A stretch of DNA of 64,000 bases from Cotesia glomerata (lineage: Eukaryota; Arthropoda; Insecta; Hymenoptera; Braconidae): positions 18,441,904-18,505,903 of the forward strand of contig NC_058163.1 of the NCBI RefSeq assembly GCF_020080835.1, read 5' to 3'. The notes beneath the pieces are model-generated. The model made no database searches. It was given only the letters and a program-made list of their open reading frames with translations, and was not told where the DNA came from. The translations under genes were made by a program, and so were the position numbers. Shown piece by piece: positions 1 through 59,651 of this stretch (its first letter is position 1; every line of letters begins with the position of its first letter).

Positions 1-119
1 ATAATTTATCGTTATCAAAAGTTATTTTACTTTTTACTACAAGACGTAATTGAGGATTGAATTACAGGTACAGGACAAATAGCAAATCCAATTATTACTT
101 AATATGGATTTGATGTATC

Positions 120-168
<49 letters not shown>

Positions 169-1211
169 TATAAATTAGAAATTATAATTTTTTAATTAAT
201 GGATTAAATAACGTTATTTAGTCGATGAGATACATAAAACAATAACAATAACTAAACATTTTAGCTCCCGTGGCATGTACCGACACACCCACGACACGTT
301 GAACGTGCTAACGGACGTAATCGGGTCACCAGAACAAACGTAATCCGGCCGGTCGTTCTGTCAGCTTAAACGTCTCAGGACACGCGAAGGTTTTCGTTGC
401 CATCTATCGCTATCTTATTTTTTTATCATTGCACAATAAATAATAAAATGATCCGTTAAGAACTGCGATGAGTTTGAAAAACTAAAAAATATCTACGCGC
501 CCCTTTTACGAGATATTAATTTTTCAATAAAAAGAAATTATTTGAAAAAAAAAATCGAGTATCTGGTTTCAAAAATTAATTTTTTTGGTTCACGATTCTT
601 CGATTAAGATCTTTGTTTCCCTGGTCGCTAACTATTGTGAATTGAAAGTATCTTCATAGAATCAAATTCAATCGATAACAATTTTCAAAAACTATAATGA
701 TTTCGTCAATAAGTTAAAAATTATTTGTAATGAAAATAGGGAAAAATATTACATTGATTTTTTAAATCTTTCAATAAGTATTTTTTAAATAAATAGAAAA
801 TATTTTTTATTTTTATTCAATCAAAAAAAAAAAAAAAAAAAAAAACAATTGACTCCACGGAGTTTTTTTAAATAAGATAAATTAAATCCTTTTCGCTGTA
901 AATTTCACTCCGGAGGAATTGAATCAATTAAAAATCATCCACTTGCAAACTTTTTACAGTGTAATTTACAATAAACAATGTCGATATGGATGTTCACCTT
1001 GTATAGTAATTATTTCTATAATGCTTTTTAATTATTATACAAACTTTAAAAAATAGAAATTAGAGAAGTTAAATAATATCATCTATCATTTACAGGACAG
1101 TTAACGAGCATGGAAAGAATAACATGTTAAGAAAAAGAATTGATTTTTAATAACTTTAATTTCCTCAACAAGTTGGTTTAATTGCTTACGCATATGTCTT
1201 CAAATATTTTA

Positions 1212-1253
<42 letters not shown>

Positions 1254-2407
1254 GATAAATTGACTAAAAAATTTTTTAAGATTCAAATTCCTTGACTTTT
1301 CCAGACACCGCCCTTAAGTTGTTTATTTCTTCTTCAAGTAGTGATTTCTTCTTTCATAAAGACTGTTCCATTTTCAAACACAGTTACTTTTCACACAGTT
1401 ATACAAAAAAAAATTTGTATAAGTTAGGGGTGTACACTTTTTTCTTATATTGAAACAAGTTTTAAAAAATTTAAGAAATGTCAGTTACTAAATTTTCAAA
1501 TGATGGAGCTATTTAAGATAGCGAAATTTTTGCTTTAACAAATTACAAAAATTATTTAAGACCTTTTTTTTTTAATTAAGAGAAAGTAATAGATATGTAC
1601 ACATTCTGTTTATCTTGAACAGATTTTATAACTTGTCTTAATCGAAGAGAACGAAACTATAAAGACAAATATATATGTATCTCGTTTAAAAATATTCAAA
1701 TGCTTTATTTGAGTGAAATTCTTCAAAGTAAAATTTGATATTATTCATCCAAGAGTTAATTTCTTGAATTGAGAGAGCAAAATATTTTTTTAAACAGAAG
1801 AGAAATTTTAAAGAGTATAGTTTTCTTAAATCAAATTGTTTTATTATTCAGTGTTCATATTAATAATATCCATGTATATTGTATAATATAGAAAACATAA
1901 ATATAACATATGCGAGTCATAAATAAAAAAAAAGTGCAATTGGAACATATGTGGAGCAATAAAAGAGTAGAAATGACCCGGTACGATCGATTATTTACAT
2001 ATATAACTGGTATAAGTAAGTACCTAGTTGGAGAGTTATATAGCAATTACCAAACTTACCTCCAGTCTTTTAAACCTTTCTCTCAACTGTACACCCTACA
2101 TCAGAGTAAATCCTCAAACAATTACTATTATGTATATGCTACTCAAACCCATTTCAATTTACAACTTCAAAGAACTTTCAGACGTACAATTTAAACTTGC
2201 AGTTTTACAAGCTTTCATTTTATTTTATTATTACTATTATTATCATTTTATTTACATTTCCCCTTATTTATTTATTTTTTTTTTTCGAAGCAGTATACTC
2301 GAATTTTTCACACGCTCTTTGCTCGTTTCATTATTTAAATTATAATTATTAGGAAATATTACAAGGCAGTTTGTTAAATTTTAAAATTAATGGGAATGAC
2401 ATCAAGG
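1..2407. other. Intronic or downstream sequence of gene 1, no exon seen
   Basis: AT-rich with (AT)n at 122-164, an (AAT)n tract at about 1214-1250 and poly-A runs. A GC-richer patch at 265-410 has many CpG. In one minus frame it is open for about 22 codons but lacks convincing splice sites. Nothing else is supported. Confidence 0.5.
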
Positions 2408-2408
2408 A

Positions 2409-2755
2409 CCCTGATAGCCAGCGCTTTCTCAGTAAGTGTTGACTTCCAGCAGTTACGGTTAATTTATACATCAAGTTGGCGGTGATTCTTCACTCAACAA
2501 CAGTTGTAAGTAAATTGACGGAAACTACGGCCGCAACTTGAATACAAGTTAACAATCAAACTTGTAGTTAAATTTCCTTTCAACTTTACGACAATTTGAC
2601 GGAAATACTTGTACAGCAAGTTTTGACGTCTATTTGCAGAGTAAGTTATAGGTAACTAATAGGTAATCGCTCGCTTTGCCAACTCTTTCCGTCAAGTTTG
2701 CTTCAAATTGCGGAAGTAGATTAACAGTAAGTTATAAGTAAGGTGGCTATCAGGG
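2409..2755. mobile_element. TIR element with degenerate internal repeats (CCCTGATAGCCA family)
   Basis: Inverted ends CCCTGATAGCCA and TGGCTATCAGGG bound about 347 bp. The interior is built from imperfect copies of short motifs such as CAAGTT and TTGACGGAA in both orientations. There is no ORF, so it would be non-autonomous. I could not see a clear target duplication. Confidence 0.65.
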
Positions 2756-2844
2756 GAGATTACGCAAGGATTTTAGTCGGTAATACAGAGTACAGTTATA
2801 GGAATTGTTGGTCATGTAGATTTCGCGGTAAATTCTAAAATTTG

Positions 2845-3168
2845 TTTACCCTATTAGCACAAGCGAAACGAAGTTCACGTAAACCTGCGGCCGGAATTTG
2901 ACGTAAAGTTTACGCTAACAGTAGAGCAACAGTTATACTTATAACAGTTGACGTGAAGTTAACGTTAACTTTCTGCAACTTTGCGTTAACTTTGAGCGAA
3001 CCTTTCGGAAAATTCCGGCAATAGATTTACGCTAACTTGATGTGTAAGTTAAAGTCAAGTTCTGGGAAACTGTTGCAAATGCAGCGGTTGACGCGAAGTT
3101 AACATAAAGTTGACGTAAACTATTGAACATCAACCTAGTTGATGGTCAACCTGTGCTAACTGGGTAAA
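2845..3168. mobile_element. Second TIR element with AAGTTAACGT-type internal repeats
   Basis: Inverted ends TTTACCC..TTAGCACA and TGTGCTAA..GGGTAAA bound about 324 bp. The interior is full of imperfect GTTGACGTAAA / AAGTTAACG motifs on both strands. This is the same architecture as its neighbour 90 bp away, but with different ends. Confidence 0.6.
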
Positions 3169-4108
3169 TAAACTTTTTTGTATTTTTGTTATGTAATTTT
3201 AGTTTAGAAATTCTTGTAGTTAAAAAATTTTTGAATGTTAAAAATTATTAACTCTTTTAGAATAATAAAATATTTAGAGATTTAAAAATATTTTTAATTG
3301 CTTCAAATGTTACTTATTTTTAAAAAATTTTAATTATTTATGTAAAAAAAATTCGAATTCAACATTACATTATGTTTTTCATTTTATGAAACTGAAATTC
3401 GTTTTTTTTTTATAAACTTCAAGCTTCTGTTCTCGTCGTTATAATTTAATGATAGAAATTTTTGCTACTCATTTTTTAAAAATATTTCCTAAAAATTAAA
3501 AAAATTAGTAATTATAAATTAATAGTAATAGTAATATTGATTATTGCTTTTTAACGATAGATATCAATAAAGATCACTATTTCTCGCATTCATTTATATT
3601 GATGGTTAAACAGTATGTCTAAAATTTTACATTTTTTCAGTCGCCTTATGATATATAAACTTATTCTTAATTTACATTAGTCCTATTCAAGTATAGGGTG
3701 ATGGATCGTGGCCATGCAACAATGAGCTGTTATCCATTATACAAAAAAAATTTTTTTTTGTTTATTCTTGGGAGAGACATACGCAAAGATTTGTTATATT
3801 CTGATTAGATTTTTTCAGAAAATTTTTCTTCTAAAATAAATAGAAATCATTTATATTTTTTTAACCAAAATAATAAATTAAATAAAATTACTTAATTTAT
3901 ATAGAATGCGAGTGAATAAATAAATAAAATAAAATAAATATTGGAAGCACTGATAAAATGTAAAATATAAAATAATAAAATATTTTTTAAAAACTAAAAA
4001 AAAATATTTTTGGTAAATACACTTAACTGGAAATTTATGTATTAATCAAAGCATAAATAAATCTTCTACTTAATACTCTTAAATTATAAAAATAAATTAA
4101 AAACTTAC
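3169..4108. other. Gene 1 intron 11 (visible part), nothing else seen
   Basis: Very AT-rich with homopolymer runs. No exon, RNA gene or element could be supported between the 3168 element edge and the exon 11 donor. Confidence 0.5.
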
Positions 4109-50466
<46,358 letters not shown>

Positions 50467-50968
50467 GTTGATTTAAAAAAGTACTCCCAGTTTAAATTTA
50501 AAAACACCAGATCCTCGATTCCACACGACGATCAGTCGATTGTGATGCCGTACTTGTTGCATCATTTCCATGAAAAACCGCCGTTCACGTCCTTTTTTAT
50601 AATTCAATCATTTATAAACTCTTCAACTCAATGATGTCCAGCAGTAAATACAAATCACGTATAATCAGTTTAGAAATAAAATAAACAACCAACAACCAAC
50701 AGCATAAATAAACTAAAAAAGAGGGTTAATTAATTAGTAATTAGTTATTTCTTTTACACACAAAAAATAATTATGTCATTAAATTTTGCATAATACAAAC
50801 TTGTAAGTAGTGTGTGTATACGTAAATGCCTAAAAATAATTATACATTTACATTTGCGAAATTAAGGAAATAAGTACCGCCTTACACGCGGTTTAACAAT
50901 TAAAATTTTTCAACTTCTTTGAATAACAACCAAGTATCTCTTTCATTTTATTTAATTATTATTGTTAC

Positions 50969-51121
50969 TACAGTCGACGCTCTCTGTATTGGACCTCTCT
51001 GTATTTGACCACATTCTTCCTCTGTATTTGACGATTTTACACAGCTCTTATGGATAAGGACGAGTCAAATACAGAGAATGGTCCTGTACGGGCGAGTCAA
51101 ATACAGAGAGCGTTGACTGTA
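50969..51121 (-). mobile_element. MITE with TACAGTCRAC ends, copy 2
   Basis: 153 bp, the reverse complement of 46251-46420 with few substitutions. It lacks one 17-bp internal unit (a GGTCAAATACAGAGA block) that copy 1 has. Bounded by TA. It lies just upstream of the gene 1 start codon. Confidence 0.88.
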
Positions 51122-52324
51122 TTATTATTTTTGTTAATGTTAATATTTCTTCTTTTAGGTTAGCTGTCGATTAGTACGAGAAAAACAATTAACAATGATA
51201 AGTACCCGCCGCAAACAACGAATTCACAAGCAAATTACACGTTTAAAAAAATAGTCACTGTTTAAAAAAAGAAAAAGTGATTGGTGTTGAAATTGTTTAG
51301 GAGATCGCGTGGCCGACGTCTGTCGCTGCCAGGATATAACTGACGTAGGTAGAGAGGAGCTCAACGCTGGGTAGACAGTACACAGTACGTATGGTATAGA
51401 AACACGCGTTACACGCGCGGTATTTCTCTCTCTTTTACTCTCGTTCCCACTTTGATAGCTAACTTGTATTTTGTATTGAGTGTCTTTTTCTCCATAGTCA
51501 GTAGTAGTCAACTGAAGCATAAATATAAGCATATTTATTATCATCCTAGTATATATGTTTATGATATCTATCTTCTATCTCAGTTGACTTAATTACGCGT
51601 AGTCGGGCAAACAATGAAATGAAACGCGTTAATCGCAAATAGTATACCCGTACCGCCGATTTGCAAATTTAAACAGTTAAACTATCCCATGGTGTGAGTG
51701 TTTTTTTTTCTCTTTTTTCTTTTTTCTTTTTTTTGTGATTTATTCACAATTCATAAACACAATAACGTGTGGATACAAATAGTGTACATAGTGCACGGTG
51801 CACGATACATTAAAAAAGTAGCGGATAAATTAATAATCATATTCATATAATATATGTATAACGTTGATGAGATACATTTTAAATTGGAGCACGCGGTCCA
51901 ACACGTATTGTAATAATAATATATAACTAACTACCACTAGTGTAATAATTTTTACTATTATTATATGTGCTATACTGTTGTATTATACGGTAATTATTAC
52001 GTAGCGGTATTAAGATATTACGGCACTAATTTTGTTACCACGTCAAACAATATAAATTGGTAAGGGTGCGCCGTGTCAGAAGGCCACAAATTTGACAGAA
52101 TCATTTTAATTGCACGGTGTAAATAAATACTATGAATTTTATTTTTTTTTTTTGGTTTCGTTTTATTCTAGGGAATAAGAAGATTTGGCTGAAGATATTG
52201 AAAAATTCGAACATCTGGTGTTTTCTTCTTTCCCTTGAATTGAAAATTACTGGAGTAATTAATGTATTATTTAAATTTGGAATGGTGATTCAGAAGATAT
52301 GGAATATTTTTTAATTTACTTTAG

Positions 52325-52468
52325 TAAGGTAAAAGCCCCAATATATGATCATGCACCAGTATATGATCACTCCATGTATTTGTATATCTATATTCACAAA
52401 TATAGGTATACAAATACATGGAGTGATCATATACTGGTACATGATCATATATTGGGGCTTTTACCTTA
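52325..52468. mobile_element. Palindromic MITE, TAAGGTAAAAGCCCC ends, copy 2
   Basis: 144 bp, same length as copy 1 and close to a perfect hairpin with a small loop near CTATATTCACAAATATAG. Bounded by TA. Confidence 0.88.
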
Positions 52469-55400
52469 CAATGAAAAATATATTTTAGCTGTTATAATTA
52501 TTCTTAGCGATAACGTTAAAAAATTTTTAGATTTCATTTCTTCTTTTTACGCAATGATGTTGAAGTTAGTATAAATTGAATTACCCTCTTTTTTTTTTAT
52601 AGAACTAAATTATTTATTAACAAAAACTTGTTAATTTTTGTTTACTTTCATTTCATTTATAATAATCTCGCAGTTCTAATGCAAAGGGGGTGTTTTGTAA
52701 AATTTTGTAACACGAACCCTTTATAATCAACTATATTTTCACTTTTAAATATTGCTTGATAATAAAAAAATATTGCGAGTGTAAAAATTTCATAATTATA
52801 ATAAAATAAAATTTTTAAATAAATTATAATAAATAATTTGATAATAATAGTTTGTATTGAGAATTAAATTTCTTACAACAACAATAAAAGTCTTGTACAA
52901 TCTTTTCATAAGCTCAAAATTTTATTCAAAATTTAGATTTCAAATTTTTGTAAACAAATTTTATTGCAACGATTTTCTTCAAAGATTGAAATTCTTTATC
53001 ATTATATAATTATGTGTTGGATGTTTCAATTTTTGACACCGTATCATTTCCCTCGAATCAATGAATAGTTTTTTACAAGGCCGAATAAAATAATTAATTT
53101 TTGTTATTTCATTCTTTTTGAACCCTCTTAATTACAGAGTAATTTTAATTACAAAGTTTTTCGTTTATTTTTATAAAATTCAGTTTCTTTGGAATAAAAA
53201 AATTCTAAAAATTTTTTGTTTATAATATAACTTTGGTGTGAAATAAAATTAAAAAAAAAATTTATGTAAAATGAACTTGCATATTTCTAAACCAACAAAT
53301 TTTCAACAAATAATTCTTCCATTGTCTATTATACTTATTGTTAATATTAATATACAATATACAAAATACACCTACTACCGTCTGTTAATTGCAACAAGTA
53401 TGTTTATGAATGAATAATTAATTAACTATAATGATTTAATTAAATAAATAAAACTAGCCGTCAATAAAACCCGTTAGACTTGATATCAAGAACAAATAAA
53501 AAAAAAAAAAAAAATTCACGTATGTACAAAATATCAAAGTTGATGTAAATGAATTGAGTGAAAATAATGATTACTGGGTTAGATAATAGATAAAATATGT
53601 GAATAAATTAAAAGTGCAGTAATGTTGACGCAGAGGAATGATTTGCTGTCGGCGTATCGGATGTTGAAGAAAGAGGGTGTCGCAAGTGGTCGCAAACCCA
53701 GCAGGGCATAGCGATCATTATTATACATATACTTAAAGTTTCTTGGGGGGATATGTTAGCCACATTCGCACTTACACATGCATACTATATTATATAAATA
53801 TAAATATAAACATAAATGTACATAGTATACACGCAAGAAAGTAACGAATAAAAGACATAACACGGAAATCGTAGGGCGTCGCGTATAACGCGAATCGTGA
53901 ATCATTGTTCTTGGGCAATGTCTGGTGAGTACCACAACAACGAACGGTGTGTCTGTCTGTCGGCCAATAACGGTTGGTCTACACAGCTCTCTATAAAATA
54001 TTATATTATATATATAAATATATATTTATCGTTATCACGATATCCCCTCGCTGTTATATATTGGTATAGATATACCGAGCAGTCCCTTATTCACCGCAGG
54101 GTTATCCGGGTTAATCGACGTATCGTCCAACAATAGTCTACTCCATGACGATCACTTTTCCAAGTTAAGACCACGGATCTCAATAACTTACTTGGTTATT
54201 GGGACTCCATTTCACTTTTTATTCATTCCCAGTCCATTAATCATTTCATTCTATACTCCCGTGTTAATTATGCTTTTTTAATTACACTGATACTTATTAA
54301 TATTTTTAAATTCTAATCTGTTAAATCTTAAACTCTGTCTGTGAATAAAAAATGTACAAAATTAATTTTTATTTTTACCATAAATAAATAATTAATTAAA
54401 TTCCTACGCTACATTATTGAGACATAGACATAAACATGATTCAATTTGTAATTTATAAATAAATAAAATTCAAAAATACTTACGGTATTATATAATAGTG
54501 GTTGTAAGTTGTAACATATCCATAAATAATTTTATTCATTCGCATTAAAATAAAAATGTGTTGTAAAATTATAAAGATCGTCATGCTCCAAGTTTAAATA
54601 TTATTTTAACATCTGTGAAAAATTATAAAAGGGAGTTAAATTGTGCATAAGCTATTTCATCTAGTATTAAATATTTTAAAAGTAATAATAATGATGATAA
54701 TAATAATAAAGTTTCATATGACCTAGTGTCGTAGAGTAAATAGGCGTGAGAAACGTTTGAATTGTAAAATAACTCATTTTGTCTATTAATATTGTTGTTA
54801 TAGAGGTGTATCGGTACAATGACGAAAAAAAATTTTTTAAATTAATATTTCCTATTCAACAACAATAACAATAACAACAACCACAACAACGGGGACACTT
54901 GACATGCCTGTGGCTATATCTGTCCATCGACTTTGACCCCGAGATCGCGAACCAGAATGTATAAACTGCATAATAGACGTTATCATTGGTGCATTTTATT
55001 ACCTCGGGAAAGCCCGAGGGGCCTTTCACAAGCACATCAGAGATGAGAGTTTAGTACATATATAGAAGAATGAAAGAAGAGAGTAGTGAAATAGGACTAC
55101 AAGAAGAACTAAGAGTAAAAATAATAATAGAAAGAAGAGGAAGAAGAAGAAAGACACTGATGATGATATTGTTCTTATTCTTCTCTTCAAAGTTAAATAA
55201 AGGTAACTATACTCTTTGTGATTATTGTTTCATTAAAAAAATATAAATTGAAATAAATAAAAAATATATTTTAAATTATATAAGAAATTTTTATAAATGT
55301 ATTTCTTGCATAATTTAAAAATATTTATATATGGTTTAGATTTTTCCATGAGGATTATTATTATCATTATAGTAGTTATTGTTCCTGTTGTTATTATTCG

Positions 55401-57640
55401 TTTATATTTCTTCCTTTATTCTTGAACAACTAAACCGTTTTCTACTCGCCTTAGCTCAAGTTTAAACTCTCCCTCGTTCCCGTTCAAGAAGACAAGAAGA
55501 AGATCCGTGGGAGGCCAATGCAAGCTGCTCTCTCGCGTGGGCCACACTGTGTCACGTCCATTTGTCCCTGTAGTAGATGAACCGCCAAGGCGCCGAGAAG
55601 AGACCCCTTACTTGTAATCCACAGTACATATTCCACTAAAAACAAACAACACCAGGACAGTAAAAGACAATTGTTTGCTCGACAGTACTTACATACTTTA
55701 CCATCAGCTATTATATCAACCATACCTTGGCAATATTTAACACTATCATATCATTTAAAATAATAATAAAAAAGTTATTTATTTTTTAATAAAAAATTTC
55801 TTCTTTACTCGAAGCAAGCAAGTAAGCAATCAATTACGTTATTTGATCGCAGAACACTCCCAAATTTAATCTTCATGTCGTGATGGTCTTCTATAAATAT
55901 CTATCCGTGTTGAACGGGGTTGACGACCACAACGGAACCTCCACCTGGGTGCGGCTTACTGGCCTCCCTTTACCTCTTTTCTCTCCTTCTATCATTCACT
56001 TTCTTGTTCTATCATGACACTAATCAACTTTAAAAGTAAGCTCATGGGAAACAGACAATGTTTGTCTTTCACGTCAAATTTTCATTCTTACTCTATTAAT
56101 CAAACATTAAATAATTATAACTGTTAATTGCATTATTTTGGCTTTAATAATTACTGATTCAAAATTTACATTTTAATTTTCCAATTCTGTAATTTTTTAT
56201 TTCTTTGAAATTTTTAAGAACGTGATTTAGATTTATTACATTACATTTTTAACTTTGTTATTTCTTCCTTTTTCTTTATACTCGATAGTTATTTTAATAA
56301 TATTATAGTAAATATACAATTGAGTGTAAAAAAAGCTCCATTAATTTTGTTTTGAATTTTTATTAAATTTTTTTTTTGTTCAACTTATTGATTAATAATT
56401 TTTTATTAGTCAGTAGTTCAACACTTTAAATTAATATTATAAATACAGTTATAAATAATATTAATCGATTAAACAGATTGCGTAGTGAAGAAATGTGTAA
56501 ATTAAAATTTCATAATAAAACACAATTAAAAATCTTATTCTTTGTTTAAATATTTAACTACAGTTTACGTGTATTTATAGGTATATTTATATATTTATAT
56601 AAGATATATATTTATACATTTATACTTTTTTTTTTTTTTGTTTTAAACGTAGAATTATGTGAGAGAAGAGTGAAAATATGTAATAATTTTAATAACATTG
56701 AAGTATATTTAAGAACTTTATTATAAATTCTTACTCGATCTAATAAAATAATTTTAAACAAAAACCCTTGTGATGTTGAGACTTATAAAAGAACTAAATT
56801 TTGTTTAATCAAGTGTGTATAATAATAATTAAATTACCTATCATATTATTTATAAATTACAGTTAGATTTATATTTAATTGCCATAAACAAGTTTAAAGT
56901 GCTAATTTAAAGTTACTGATTGAAAAAAAATTCACTCTTCGCGAACCCTGTTCACGTACATAAATTTATTATTATTTTTTTTTTAATTTTACCATGTAGT
57001 ATTTATATATAAATTAAAAACTATCTTTGTTACATACATTGAGGGAGTTTTTATAATTTTTAAGAAAAAAGAAAAACATCACTAAATTAATTCCCTCATA
57101 ATCAATTGATATTATTTTATCCTTTAAATTTATAATCTTATTAAATCAAATTCACCTAATTAATTTAATTTCCTACATCAATAAATGTCAATTAGACAAT
57201 ATTTGAGGAACATTTATATACATGGCAGCCTCATAACGCCAGTTATGATATCGTATTACAATTTTTCTTCTCTTACAATTGACTGTCATGTTCGAAATTA
57301 CTCATTACTCTTCATTAATTACTTCGATGAATTCGTGTATATAATTTAACGGCCATCATCATCATCATTATCATCATTTCAATTACATATAGTCGACCAG
57401 ATAAATTAAAACTTAATATAAAAAAAATTACACTACAACAACTTTCGTTTTTAGTAATTTAAACTGTACAATTTTTATAAACGAGTTGCATTTTTTATGC
57501 CTTTTTTAGATTAAAACTAATAAAATAATTGATTAAGGTGAATTATAAATAATTAAATGTACCTAGTATACACTGCATTATATCCACAGTCTCTTATATC
57601 GTGTATTTACCGTACGTGCACATAAGTAAATATATACTTA

Positions 57641-57647
<7 letters not shown>

Positions 57648-57711
<64 letters not shown>
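57648..57711. repeat. (AT)n microsatellite
   Basis: About 64 bp of AT repeats downstream of the CTCF stop codon, possibly within the 3' UTR or just beyond it. Confidence 0.93.
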
Positions 57712-57722
<11 letters not shown>

Positions 57723-57914
57723 TTCTCTTAACATATACTTGTGTATGCATTGGGTACACGTATTTAACTTGTGTTGGTATTTTCCAATCACTCAATCCCC
57801 CACTCTGTTGTGTGAGTTCAAGTTGAGGATAAAAAAATAAGGAAAGAAACGAAAGAAATACATTTAACTACTAAATAGGTACATTACGCCATTACATTGT
57901 ATGGCCGACGATTA

Positions 57915-57983
57915 TTACGAAATTGTTTCGAGCAGCCGCATTTCACTATCTCCGTCAACTTCTTCTTCTTCTTCCTCCTCTTC
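57915..57983 (-). CDS. CTCF: CTCF exon 7 (residues 692-713 and stop)
   Basis: After a TTTACAG acceptor there are 8 Glu, then VDGDSEMRLLETIS and TAA, with another TAA directly after. No clear polyadenylation signal could be assigned downstream (below 57915) because the sequence is AT-rich throughout. Confidence 0.86.
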   Translation of the reverse strand, partial: EEEEEEEEVDGDSEMRLLETIS

Positions 57984-59620
57984 CTGTAAATAAATTAAAA
58001 AATTTCTGTATTAATTATTTTTCTAACCAACTACTCATTGTAAAACTAAATAACTTTAAAATATGTCACTAAAATAAAAAATTAAAGTTATCTTGGAAAG
58101 CAAAATATAAAAATCAACAAACCTCATCAAAACCGAAGCAATTTTCCATCTCCTTACGAAGTTTTGAATCATTTTGTTGCTTTGAATTGGGCATTTTTCG
58201 TAAAGGTATTGATTCTTCAACAATTTCTTCGCCTTCGTTATCACCAGAAACTGAAACCATGCCCGCTTCTGAACTCAGAGGATCTTGCATCATTAAATCA
58301 CCATCTTCATTCGCTACAACAGCCATCTAAAAAGATATTTTAAAATTAATGAATGTTTACCGGTAAAAAATTTTTTTATCATCATTCATGAATATAGAAC
58401 AAAAATTATAAAATACCTGCTCAGTTCCTTGATTATCAGCCAATTGAATTACTTCCAGAACAACGTACTGTTGTCCATCAGCACCTTCGACAGCCATCAT
58501 TTCTTCTTCTTCTTCTTCTTCCTCCTCTTCCTCTTCTTCTTCGTCGTCATCGTAACCTTTAATTTTAGACGTTAAATCACCTGTTTTCCATCACGTAACA
58601 ATGCACAGAGATTAGTCAATGAATTGAATCATATCGTAAACATCCAGAGCTTTGTTATATTAAAACTGACTTATTCTACTAATAATTATAATAATACTCA
58701 CCAGTCAAAACTTCAACTCTCTGACCGTCAATAATTTGAATTTTTTTCTGTCTGCCCATTTTCAAGGCTTGTTGTTTCTCTTGCACTGATGAATCGGGAT
58801 CATGAATAGCCATGTGTCGAATGAGATTTCCCTTATGCCTGAATGCTCGCTCGCATTCTGGACATTGGTGGGTTTTTTCCTGCGGGGGTGGTGGTACATA
58901 TGAAGGATTATGATAGAGATTGCAGTGCCGTTTCAATAATTGCTTCTGTCTGAACGATTGGAAGCAGTGATCACATCGATACGGTTTTTGATCGGTGTGG
59001 ATCAACATATGGCTCTCCAGATGACGAGCTGAAATAGACGCATACGGACAAAGATCACATTTGTAACATTTTTCACCTTCATGTGTCTTGCTGTGAAGTT
59101 TATAACTATATCTGTCTGGGAATGTTTTTCCACATCTTTTACATTTAAGCGGCTTATCTGATGTGTGGAGCTTTTGCACGTGAATTCGTAGATCTGTTTT
59201 ACGGCCACATGTCGTTGGACACAATTCACATTGAAAAACTGGTTTATCTCCAACTGTAAATATTTATAATTATTGTTAATTATTTTAAATACAAAAAATA
59301 TACATATCAACTAACAATATCATTGTGAAAAATTATTTTTGATTATTGAAATTATATAGCACAATTATAGAAATTTTCTTCACTCAAAATTTTCGTCAAT
59401 TTCAAAGAATGTATAGAACCATATGATTATTATTTTTTCTTCAAACTTTTGGATGTATTACTAAATATTATTATTTATTTAACAATCTTTTGCCTCAAAT
59501 TGACAAGTATTCTCTAGATATTATTTTTTTTTATCAAAATAAGTCATGCAAAAAATTGAAATAATTGCAATTAATCGCAACACATTATTATTTTCTAATT
59601 TAATTTTCTTATAGTTAATC

Positions 59621-59651
<31 letters not shown>

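Larger units (their letters stand above)
50467..57914. other. Spacer between CTCF and gene 1
   Basis: About 7.4 kb, mostly AT-rich without a supported gene. It holds two MITE copies (50969-51121, 52325-52468) and one long (AT)n tract. GC-richer patches lie at 51290-51440 (upstream of the gene 1 start), 53620-53720, 53860-54140 and 55480-55620. The first could be the gene 1 promoter or leader. None of the open frames here resembles a known protein. Confidence 0.5.

Noticed and set aside
51224..51544. 106-codon minus-strand frame just upstream of gene 1
   Set aside because: No family resemblance. The GC-richer middle fits a promoter or leader better than coding sequence.
53860..54140. Plus-strand exon with GCAATGTCTG/GTGAGT donor
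   Set aside because: One donor-like site in a GC-richer patch, but no acceptor partner, no family match and a stop-rich continuation.
55484..55723. 79-codon minus-strand frame with several Cys
   Set aside because: No recognisable motif and no matching exon; left as unexplained spacer.
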